Assembly: GCA_026389975.1 (NCBI GenBank)
Contig: JAPLGV010000409.1
Coordinates: 1 to 30,066, forward strand
Length of the DNA stretch: 30,066 nucleotides
Direction of reading: 5' to 3'
DNA from: Chloroflexota bacterium
Lineage (GTDB): Bacteria > Chloroflexota > Anaerolineae > Anaerolineales > Villigracilaceae
The notes under the pieces are model-generated. The model saw only the letters and a list, made by a program, of their open reading frames with translations. It searched no databases and had not been told where the DNA came from. The stretch's first letter is position 1. The number at the start of each line of letters is the position of its first letter. The translations under genes were made by a program, and so were the position numbers. Positions 24,829 through 30,066 of this stretch are shown in pieces.

Positions 24829-25971
24829 ATGGATCGTAGAACAGCATTTACTGCCACTCTCAACCACCAAGAGCCGGATATGGTTTTAGTGGATTACGGG
24901 AAGCATATAGGTTCTTTTCATGTTAAGGCCTATGAACGGCTCCTTAAACACCTGGGAATTCAGTCTGCGATAACTATTCTCGACCGGATGGCGCAAAATG
25001 TGGTTTTGGATGAGTCAGTGTGTCGGATGCTGGGAATCGATTTCCGGTGGATCGTACCCAATTGGGTGGGGGTCCGGGATATCGAGATCGATGGAGAGCC
25101 TGGGTATATCGATATGTGGCAGACTCCCCATAAATGGACAGAGGTCGGTCAATATTACGCTATCCACACATCCCCCTTCAATCAAAAAACACTCAGCCGC
25201 GAGGATATCGAGAATTTTGATTGGCCTGATCCCAACAATCCAAACATGTTTTCAGGTTTAAAAGAAAAAGCTCAGGATTGGTACGAAAATACCGATTATA
25301 TTGTTGGCGCGGATGGGATCAAAGTCGGAATTTTACAAACCGCATCGCAGCTGCGTGGCTATGACAAATTATTCATGGACTTTGCGCTCAATCCGGAGAT
25401 CACCCATATTTTCTTGGACAGAATTTCATCTGTTATCAATGAAATGTACCGCCATTATCTAGAAGTCGTTGGCCCCTATGTCCAGGTTGTGGTCATTACA
25501 GATGATCAGGGTACTCAAAACTCATTGATGATATCGCCTGCAATGTTCCGGGAATTTATCAAGCCGCGTCTGAAATCCTTGATCGACACCATCAAGGCAA
25601 CCGCTGACGTTAAAGTGTTGATGCACTGCGATGGCGCCATCCTGAAGATTATTCCCGACTTGATCGAGATTGGTGTCGATATTCTTAACCCCATCCAGAC
25701 GGTTGTTCAAGGGCTTGAAGATACTAAAGCGCTCAAAGAACAGTTCGGGGATCAGATTTGCTTCCATGGAGGCATTGACGTGCAACAGGTGCTGCCCAAT
25801 GCAAGCCCGGAAGAAGTACGTCAGGAAGTCGAAAGACGAAAATGTGATCTTGGGCGTAGGGGAGGCTACATTCTTGCTCCGTGCCATAATATCAATGTAG
25901 ATATCCCGGTTGAAAATGTGATCGCCTTATTCGATGCTGTGCATGATTTGGGTTGTTACCCGTTGGGTTGA
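24829..25971 (+). CDS. Uroporphyrinogen decarboxylase-family methyltransferase (MtaA/MtbA-like)
   Basis: 380 aa. The fold is shared by haem-pathway UroD and by zinc methyltransferases that pass methyl groups to or from corrinoid proteins. True HemE is unlikely: its N-terminal RQAGR-type motif is absent, and the gene sits in a catabolic operon. The zinc region is KVLMHCDGAI (H266, C267, D268), where MtaA has H-x-C, with C352 in LAPCHN as possible third ligand; the Asp variant is seen in related proteins. With the corrinoid protein at 5383-6012 under the same operator it could form an O-demethylase pair. GAGAGGT precedes the ATG at 24829, 12 bases after the isomerase-like gene. Confidence 0.85.
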   Translation: MDRRTAFTATLNHQEPDMVLVDYGKHIGSFHVKAYERLLKHLGIQSAITILDRMAQNVVLDESVCRMLGIDFRWIVPNWVGVRDIEIDGEPGYIDMWQTPHKWTEVGQYYAIHTSPFNQKTLSREDIENFDWPDPNNPNMFSGLKEKAQDWYENTDYIVGADGIKVGILQTASQLRGYDKLFMDFALNPEITHIFLDRISSVINEMYRHYLEVVGPYVQVVVITDDQGTQNSLMISPAMFREFIKPRLKSLIDTIKATADVKVLMHCDGAILKIIPDLIEIGVDILNPIQTVVQGLEDTKALKEQFGDQICFHGGIDVQQVLPNASPEEVRQEVERRKCDLGRRGGYILAPCHNINVDIPVENVIALFDAVHDLGCYPLG

Positions 25972-26015
25972 TAATAAATCTATTTTGGTTTTGTAACTAT
26001 ACTAAGGAGAAAATA

Positions 26016-26792
26016 ATGTTTGAAAACATACTAAAAACTAAACTAAAAGCAGGCAAGAAAACAATTGGAGCATGGGCACAACTTGCCAGTCCGTTTACGG
26101 CTGAGATTCTTAGCTCGGCAGGATTTGATTGGTTGATGCTAGATATGGAACATGCGCCAGGTGATATTCTTACGCTGATAAGTCAGGTGCAGGCTATGAA
26201 AGGCTCCAATTCAGTACCCCTGGTGCGCGCTCCCTGGAATGATTTTGTTGCCATCAAACGGATTCTGGATGCTGGCGCCCAGGGTGTATTAATCCCTTAT
26301 GTAAATTCTCGGACAGAGACTGAGCAGGCGGTAAAGGCCTGTAAATATCCCCTGGAGGGCATCCGCGGGGTGGCCGGGAGCCCACGCGCGGCTGGTTATG
26401 GGCGGAACATCGGTAATTACCTTCAGAGAGCCAATGATGAGATCTTCATCATGATAGCGATAGAAACCCCGGAAGCGGCCTCGAACCTGGATGAGATCCT
26501 TCAAGTGCAAGGATTGAACGGCGTTTTCATCGGTCCGATGGATCTGGCTTCCTCGATGGGATTTTCTGGTGATTCCAGCAGACCGGAAGTCCAGTCTGTC
26601 ATTCAGGATATTGAAAAGAAAGTGCTTTCATCTGGAAAAGTGTTGGCAACTACCACGGGTACCTGGGAGCAAGCCCAAACCTTGTTCGAGCGTGGATATC
26701 AAATGCTTATGCTGATGGCTGATGGGGTCTCGCTGGCAGCCTTGGCAACCCAAAAAGTTAACCAATTCCGTGAACAATATCCGAGTGGATAA
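26016..26792 (+). CDS. HpcH/HpaI-family class II aldolase
   Basis: 258 aa. Metal-dependent aldolase that splits 2-oxo-3-deoxy acids into pyruvate and an aldehyde, as GarL, RhmA or HpaI do. Seen: GFDWLMLDMEHAP, PLVRAPWND, GAQGVLIPYVNS, IAIETPEAASN (metal Glu) and GVFIGPMDLASSMG. AAGGAG eight bases before the ATG at 26016 fixes the start; an upstream ATG at 25953 overlaps the UroD gene and has no such site. It is the last gene of the rightward operon. It gives the pathway a clear end: pyruvate plus an aldehyde that the AOR-family enzyme could oxidise. No sugar-acid dehydratase for the step before it is present in the window. Confidence 0.93.
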   Translation: MFENILKTKLKAGKKTIGAWAQLASPFTAEILSSAGFDWLMLDMEHAPGDILTLISQVQAMKGSNSVPLVRAPWNDFVAIKRILDAGAQGVLIPYVNSRTETEQAVKACKYPLEGIRGVAGSPRAAGYGRNIGNYLQRANDEIFIMIAIETPEAASNLDEILQVQGLNGVFIGPMDLASSMGFSGDSSRPEVQSVIQDIEKKVLSSGKVLATTTGTWEQAQTLFERGYQMLMLMADGVSLAALATQKVNQFREQYPSG

Positions 26793-26960
26793 TCTATTGT
26801 GTTCCCAGATGCATTGGAGGTTCTTGAAGTATTCGGATACTATTTATACCCAAATATTCTATTATCTGAGGGATAATTACCCTTGCAGCCCTTTTATAGC
26901 AGACCCAAAACGAGCCGGCTTCTTGGGTCGGTGCCGCTGACGATTGTGGTGGATAACAAG

Positions 26961-26987
26961 AACGCGCCCTTTCAGCGCGTTTATTTT
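26961..26987 (+). terminator. Terminator-like hairpin after the rightward operon
   Basis: AACGCGC (26961-26967) pairs with GCGCGTT (26975-26981) around a 7-nt loop and is followed by TATTTT. It is 170 bp after the aldolase stop. A second hairpin (GACCCAA at 26902-26908 with TTGGGTC at 26923-26929) lies between but has no T tract. Nothing else is seen in 26793-26960. Confidence 0.7.
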
Positions 26988-27152
26988 AGCTCAAAAGGAG
27001 CCCGAAGGCCTGCAGGACGGCCTGAGTAGCCTGAATATGAGCCCAAGAGGTACCCTGAAAGACAAAACCGGCGTATAGCAGCTTGCGGCCGTAATCATCC
27101 AACGAGGTAATCAGGCTCCACTTCTCTTCGGCAAAAGGCGAACATCGATGCG
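26986..27152 (-). pseudogene. Transposase (DDE/rve-type) core fragment
   Basis: On the minus strand about 55 codons read SPFAEEKWSLITSLDDYGR, then LLYAGFVF and TSWAHIQATQAVLQAFG, the middle of the DDE core of the integrase-like transposases (IS481-type and relatives) in which the second catalytic Asp lies in a LDDYSR-like motif. Both ends are cut: upstream by the repeat unit at 27153, downstream by a stop at the hairpin 26961-26987. No inverted repeats remain. It is a scar of a past insertion at the island's right edge. Confidence 0.6.
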
Positions 27153-27239
27153 TGCGAATATCACTCCCCAGTGGGTGTTTCAGTTTTAACAAAAAAACCA
27201 CCTGCCTGGGTGGTTTTTTTCACTGTGCCCCCGTGGAGA
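27153..27239 (+). repeat. Tandem repeat unit 1 (tRNA-Glu 3' end plus terminator)
   Basis: First of two tandem ~87-bp units. It contains TGCGAATATCACTCCCCAGT, then CAGTTTTAAC, the ACCACC...GGTGGT hairpin (27195-27220) and CACTGTGCCCCCGTGGAGA, which is the 3' end of the tRNA-Glu gene as read on the plus strand. It differs from unit 2 mostly in the palindrome around CCCCAGTGGG. Confidence 0.85.
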
Positions 27240-27327
27240 TGCGAATAGCATCCCCAATGGGGACTCCAGTTTTAACAAAAAAACCACCTGCCTGGGTGGT
27301 TTTTTTTTTACTGTGCCCCCGTGGAGA
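27240..27327 (+). repeat. Tandem repeat unit 2, overlapping the tRNA-Glu 3' end
   Basis: Second tandem unit, with GCGAATAGCATCCCCAATGG, CCAGTTTTAAC, the hairpin 27281-27302 and CTGTGCCCCCGTGGAGAT running into the intact tRNA gene. Compared with the tRNA (GGAGATTCGAACTCCAGTTTTAG) it has about 16 extra bases, including the palindrome TCCCCAATGGGGA, at the T-loop position. The same insert is present in the left-edge copy 4971-5053. Confidence 0.85.
27281..27302 (-). terminator. Terminator of tRNA-Glu
   Basis: AAACCACC (27281-27288) pairs with GGTGGTTT (27295-27302) around a 6-nt loop. T tracts on both sides (seven on the minus strand, about ten on the plus strand) make it work in both directions. 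It lies directly downstream of the tRNA on the minus strand; a second copy is at 27195-27220. Confidence 0.88.
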
Positions 27328-27386
27328 TTCGAACTCCAGTTTTAGCCTTGAAAGGGCCACGTCCTGGTCCACTAGACGATGGGGGC
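27314..27386 (-). tRNA. tRNA-Glu (anticodon UUC)
   Basis: 73 nt on the minus strand, beginning GCCCCCATCGTCTAGTGG. The anticodon loop is CTTTCAA with anticodon TTC in a TGGCC/GGCTA stem; the T arm is TGGAG TTCGAAT CTCCA; the acceptor ends CGGGGGC plus discriminator A. The seventh acceptor pair is A-C, a mismatch, and CCA is not encoded. It has its own promoter and terminator. The 3' end is the part repeated at the island edges. Confidence 0.93.
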
Positions 27387-27410
27387 TTGTTCAAAGGGCA
27401 GAGCGGCAGG

Positions 27411-27439
27411 ATTTTACCATCCCCTCCCGTACCGGTCAA
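27411..27439 (-). promoter_or_regulatory. Promoter of tRNA-Glu
   Basis: On the minus strand TTGACC (27439-27434) and TAAAAT (27416-27411) are 17 bp apart; the -10 box is 25 bp from the tRNA 5' end. The spacing is near ideal. Confidence 0.8.
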
Positions 27440-27460
27440 GCAATTGATCAAACCTGTTTC

Positions 27461-27727
27461 TTATCCGTAATCAGCGCCAGCAAATCCACTTGCCGCGGTT
27501 GAAAAGGATGGCGGACTTTCAATGCGCAGTTGCGGGATCAGAATGGCATTCAGCGTGGCATTGTAGAGCGGGACAAAGTCGCCGATGCCTTCCACCATGG
27601 TGGTGGCAAAGTCAAAGCGCCCGGTCCACTCCAACGTCCCTTCCAGCTCGTAGACTTGTGTGGTGACCCGAAGGGTATATTCGGCTAGTTTCTGATAGCC
27701 GCCGCGCGCCAGCGCTTGCGGGCCCAT
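27461..27727 (-). CDS. Small DUF6812-like protein of unknown function
   Basis: 88 aa. The core YTLRVTTQVYELEGTLEWTG...FVPLYNATLNAI resembles small beta-rich proteins (DUF6812 type) in which a strand, a Tyr-x-Leu/Ile-x-G-x-Leu turn and an F-(V/L)-P-L-x-(D/N)-A end are conserved. The start is uncertain: the ATG at 27727 is 14 bases after the stop of the YgiT-like gene. The two genes are often paired in Chloroflexota as I remember it, but this cannot be checked here. No function is known to me. Confidence 0.55.
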   Translation of the reverse strand: MGPQALARGGYQKLAEYTLRVTTQVYELEGTLEWTGRFDFATTMVEGIGDFVPLYNATLNAILIPQLRIESPPSFSTAASGFAGADYG

Positions 27728-27741
27728 ATCCTCGCGGCGGG

Positions 27742-28026
27742 TCAGTCTCGGATGGGGCGCGCTCCGTCACGTTTTTCCAGCGGGGGGCGCACTCTCCGCT
27801 TTGAGCCAGACGCTTTGCCCGTCTCCGGGTTGAGGATGGTAACCAGCCAGGAGATGGCACGCGCGTCGTACTCACGCCGTCCACAGACATCACATACCCA
27901 GGCCGGGAAGTTGGGGACGGTAACGAGTTCTTCGTCGAGCCAGGTGAAGTAGGTGATGTGCCGCATGTGCATCACCCCCGCCTGGCATTCAGTGCATTGG
28001 AATAAATCCTGGGGTTCGTCGGTCAT
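27742..28026 (-). CDS. YgiT-type zinc-finger protein
   Basis: 94 aa. Two Cys pairs, C11-x-x-C14 and C45-x-x-C48 (FQCTEC and WVCDVCG), flank a short beta region (HITYFTWLDEELVTVPNFP), as in the zinc-binding part of MqsA/YgiT antitoxins; the helix-turn-helix part of MqsA is absent. The C-terminal third is basic (KRRVRPPLEKRDG). Its ATG overlaps the stop of deoC by four bases. No toxin gene of the MqsR type is next to it, so an antitoxin role is doubtful. Confidence 0.75.
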   Translation of the reverse strand: MTDEPQDLFQCTECQAGVMHMRHITYFTWLDEELVTVPNFPAWVCDVCGRREYDARAISWLVTILNPETGKASGSKRRVRPPLEKRDGARPIRD

Positions 28027-28778
28027 TGGGAACCTCTCAGGGACTCATTCAGGATAGCTACTCCCGCGCTCGACCCGATGCGATTCGCACCCGCGGCGAT
28101 CATCGCCAGCGCGTCCTTGCAGGTGCGGATTCCGCCCGCGGCTTTGACGCCGGTTCCGGGTCCGACCACGCGGCGCATCAGGTCCACATCTTCCACCGTC
28201 GCACCGCTAGGACCGAATCCGGTCGAGGTCTTGACAAAGTCCGCCCCGGCGGTCTGGGCCAGCAGGCAGGCCAGGATCTTCTCACGGCGGGTCAGCAAAG
28301 CAGCCTCAATGATCACCTTGACCCTGGCTCCGCGCTCATGGGCCTCCTGTGCCACGAACAGGATATCGTTCAACACCAGGCCGTAGGCCTCGCCCTTGAG
28401 CGCACCAATATTGATCACCATATCCACTTCGTCCGCACCGTTCTCGATCACGCGGCGCGCTTCGTAGACTTTATCCTCGGGCAGTATCGCACCGAGCGGG
28501 AAGGCGATAACCGCACACAGGCCCACGCCCGCATCTTTGAGCAGACCGCGAGCCAGCGGCACATAGACCGGGTTAACACAGACTGCGGCAAAATAGTACT
28601 GGCGGGCTTCCTCGCATAGTGTTTTGATCTGCCCGGCGGTCGCTTCCGGCTTGAGCAGGGTATGGTCAATCCAGGCAGCAATTTCCGCACCGACCGGCTT
28701 GGTCAACGGCCGAGGCGGGGCGGGGAGCTCCCGTTCGTAAGAATCGGCCAATATAAGAACTTCTCGCAAGGATTGCAT
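28023..28778 (-). CDS. deoC: Deoxyribose-phosphate aldolase
   Basis: 251 aa. Splits 2-deoxy-D-ribose 5-phosphate into glyceraldehyde 3-phosphate and acetaldehyde in deoxynucleoside salvage. Class I aldolase barrel with IDHTLLKPEAT, GADEVDMVINIGALK (catalytic Asp), the Schiff-base Lys in DFVKTSTGFGPSGAT and the second Lys in GVKAAGGIRT. The N-terminus has about 35 extra residues before the conserved part. It starts five bases after the lepB stop and overlaps the YgiT-like gene by four, so lepB-deoC-ygiT-like-DUF6812-like form one operon. Confidence 0.96.
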   Translation of the reverse strand: MQSLREVLILADSYERELPAPPRPLTKPVGAEIAAWIDHTLLKPEATAGQIKTLCEEARQYYFAAVCVNPVYVPLARGLLKDAGVGLCAVIAFPLGAILPEDKVYEARRVIENGADEVDMVINIGALKGEAYGLVLNDILFVAQEAHERGARVKVIIEAALLTRREKILACLLAQTAGADFVKTSTGFGPSGATVEDVDLMRRVVGPGTGVKAAGGIRTCKDALAMIAAGANRIGSSAGVAILNESLRGSQ

Positions 28779-28783
28779 GATAC

Positions 28784-29428
28784 CTACGGGGCGGCCAGAA
28801 CAGATTGGTGCGACTGGATGATCATAAAATCAGCAAAGGGCCAGTAGACCACCAGCGCCTTGCCGAGGATATTTTCTTCCGGCAGGAAGCCCCAGGCATG
28901 TGAATCTGCCGAGTTGTTGCGATTATCTCCCAGCACGAAGAGCTGGCCTTCAGGAACCGTCCATTCGTTAGAATAATCCGGGGGGGCAGCGATATAAGGT
29001 TCTATCAACGGGACATCGTTAATATAAACGGTCCCGTTGGCGATCCTGACCGTGTCGCCGGGCAGGCCAATAATACGTTTGATGTAATCTTCGTATTTGT
29101 CGTCGAAGCCGGGCAGGCCAAACAGGCGCTGCCAGAAAGGGGCATCGGGATACATCGGCGGGCGGAAAACGATAATATCGTCACGCTGGTAATCGCCCAA
29201 CCTGTAAGCCAGACGGCTGATCAGCACGTATTCGCCATTATTCAGGGTGGGAAGCATCGAATAACCTTCCACGCGCACACGGGCAGAAATGACATTGATC
29301 ACCAGGAAAAGGATGACCGCCAGTCCCACCGTCTCCAAGATTTCGCGCAGAAACTGCTTCCATCCCTGCCTGGCAGGTACGGCTTCCGGCGCAGGCTGGG
29401 TTTCATTTTCAGGGGAAAAATCAGTCAA
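28784..29428 (-). CDS. lepB: Signal peptidase I
   Basis: 214 aa membrane protease that removes signal peptides from exported proteins. One membrane segment (about residues 33-48) follows a 30-residue cytoplasmic tail. Catalytic S57 is in GYSMLPTL and the general base K117 in YIKRIIGLPGD; the box GDNRNNSADSHAWG is complete. The start is a TTG at 29428, with GGAGG five bases upstream. A consensus -10 box TATAAT (minus strand, 29451-29446) lies close before it, inside the gap to the methyltransferase gene. Confidence 0.96.
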   Translation of the reverse strand: MTDFSPENETQPAPEAVPARQGWKQFLREILETVGLAVILFLVINVISARVRVEGYSMLPTLNNGEYVLISRLAYRLGDYQRDDIIVFRPPMYPDAPFWQRLFGLPGFDDKYEDYIKRIIGLPGDTVRIANGTVYINDVPLIEPYIAAPPDYSNEWTVPEGQLFVLGDNRNNSADSHAWGFLPEENILGKALVVYWPFADFMIIQSHQSVLAAP

Positions 29429-29445
29429 TAAAGCCTCCGCAGAGG

Positions 29446-29451
29446 ATTATA
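29446..29451 (-). promoter_or_regulatory. Probable -10 box of the lepB operon
   Basis: TATAAT on the minus strand, 17 bp before the lepB start codon. No good -35 box stands 16-18 bp upstream (GGGAAA at the place expected), so the promoter is only partly supported. Confidence 0.5.
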
Positions 29452-29462
29452 CCATCTGCAAG

Positions 29463-30065
29463 TTAAACTTTCCCCCAGGCGAAATACGTTGGCACGTGGA
29501 GCACGCGCTCGCCCTGTTCCCAGGCCTGCTCATCCAATAACTTCATCCTGCTGACTTCCTGCGCTGGGACCCAGCCCGCCAAATCGGTCTCCAGCACCGC
29601 CCATTCCAAATTCCGTTCCGCGGGCGTGGGCAGACGCTCCCCGCCCCCGCGCCCCGTGCCCCGTGCTGGAACCGGGACTACCCCGCTGGAACCGGGACTA
29701 GCCCGCAGGGTTCCTGTTTCGATGGGCCGGAACCCCGCCTGTCGGAACAGGGTCGCCAGCCGGCTGCCCAGCCCCGGGTCCGCGCCGTGCCGCCGCAGGG
29801 ACTCGGCCTGCCAGCGTCCGAGCGGAGCAAGCGCATCGGGCTTATCCACGCGGGAGTCGTAGTCTGGTTCGGCCAGAGCCAGCACGGCGCCGCCGGGGCG
29901 GGTGACACGTTTCATTTCAAGCAGGGCCCGCAATGGGTCGCGTACCCACAGCAGGAGGAAGTGGCAAAAGGTAATATCAAAAACTCTGGAAGGATATGGC
30001 AGTCCCAGCGCATCCCCGCAGACGAGCGCCGCGGCCGGGATATGCCTGCGCGCCTCGGCGAGGCG
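29463..30065 (-). CDS. Class I SAM-dependent methyltransferase, 5'-truncated by window edge
   Basis: About 200 codons visible on the minus strand, open to the window edge. The middle of a class I methyltransferase is clear: LVCGDALGLPYPSRVFDIT (motif II region), LLLWVRDPLRALLEMKRVT and RPGGAVLALAEPDYDSR (post-motif region). The glycine-rich SAM loop lies outside the window. Between residues LRQAGFRP and ERNLEWAVLE the protein carries an insert, SPGSSGVVPVPARGTGRGGG, encoded by the dispersed 20-bp repeat. Substrate unknown; UbiE/Methyltransf_11-like in layout. Confidence 0.85.
   Translation of the reverse strand, partial: RLAEARRHIPAAALVCGDALGLPYPSRVFDITFCHFLLLWVRDPLRALLEMKRVTRPGGAVLALAEPDYDSRVDKPDALAPLGRWQAESLRRHGADPGLGSRLATLFRQAGFRPIETGTLRASPGSSGVVPVPARGTGRGGGERLPTPAERNLEWAVLETDLAGWVPAQEVSRMKLLDEQAWEQGERVLHVPTYFAWGKV
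29651..29704 (-). repeat. Dispersed repeat, two units, embedded in the methyltransferase gene
   Basis: Two 20-bp units (29665-29684 and 29685-29704) with GTAGTCCCGGTTCCAGC on the minus strand, followed by the same ACGGGGCACGGGG tail as the array at 1385-1453. The two units are read in different frames: one gives SPGSSG, the other VVPVPARG, the latter identical to VVPVPAR in the S1 protein. Confidence 0.85.
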
Positions 30066-30066
30066 G

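Noticed and set aside
24829..25971. Haem-pathway uroporphyrinogen decarboxylase HemE
   Set aside because: The N-terminal arginine motif of HemE is missing and no other haem genes are near; the catabolic operon and HCDG motif fit the methyltransferase branch better.
25953..26015. Upstream ATG start for the HpcH/HpaI aldolase
   Set aside because: It overlaps the UroD gene and lacks a ribosome site, whereas AAGGAG stands before the ATG at 26016.
27153..27327. Tandem units as a possible CRISPR array
   Set aside because: There are only two units of ~87 bp with no spacers, and they contain a tRNA end and a terminator; no cas gene is near.
27742..28026. MqsRA-type toxin-antitoxin pair formed by the YgiT-like protein and its small neighbour
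   Set aside because: The zinc-finger protein lacks the MqsA DNA-binding half, and the neighbour at 27461-27727 does not resemble MqsR or a RelE-like toxin.
28026..28619. Plus-strand frame opposite deoC
   Set aside because: DeoC on the other strand has complete catalytic motifs; this frame is its antisense.

Overview
The window reads as a bacterial chromosome segment, most likely from an Anaerolineae-type Chloroflexota. That guess rests on gene content, on the style of the lipoprotein linker and on the intergenic repeats; no rRNA is present to confirm it. It has three parts. (1) Left core, about 1-4860: the 3' part of recN, a four-domain S1 RNA-binding protein with an 18-bp-repeat-encoded charged tail, an M19 dipeptidase and a small membrane protein. 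(2) A catabolic island of about 22 kb, about 4970-27310, visibly more AT-rich. (3) Right core, 27314-30066, all on the minus strand: tRNA-Glu, a DUF6812-like protein, a YgiT-type zinc-finger protein, deoC, lepB and a partial methyltransferase.

The island is organised around a LacI-family regulator (15677-16723). Palindromic GTATACGTATAC sites lie at three places: a tandem pair over the promoter of the leftward operon, one just after the -10 box of the regulator gene, and one ahead of the rightward operon. The leftward operon holds a sugar-type (CUT1) binding protein and two permeases without an ATPase, then five intact SnoaL/NTF2-like proteins (four of them two-domain), then a corrinoid-binding protein. 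It also contains three decayed genes: a SnoaL 3' fragment, an alpha/beta hydrolase without its front half, and the first ~57 codons of a pterin-dependent methyltransferase. The rightward operon holds an aldehyde:ferredoxin oxidoreductase-family enzyme, a cupin, an SMP-30 lactonase, an Ldh2-type dehydrogenase, a creatininase-family hydrolase, an SDR, a hotdog thioesterase, a fucose/arabinose-isomerase-like protein, a UroD/MtaA-family protein and an HpcH/HpaI aldolase.

Together these look like one inducible pathway: import of a sugar-like, possibly methylated compound, corrinoid-linked methyl removal, lactone opening, oxidation, retro-aldol cleavage and oxidation of an aldehyde by a tungsten or molybdenum enzyme. 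The substrate is not known and the role of the SnoaL expansion is unexplained; it is the strongest candidate for something undescribed.

The island ends look like recombination scars. Two tandem copies of a unit made of the tRNA-Glu 3' end plus its terminator sit at the right edge beside a transposase remnant. A diverged direct copy of the same unit sits at the left edge, exactly where the methyltransferase fragment is cut off. Separately, a ~20-bp repeat (core GTAGTCCCGGTTCCAGC) occurs once between genes and twice inside coding sequences, where it is translated in frame.
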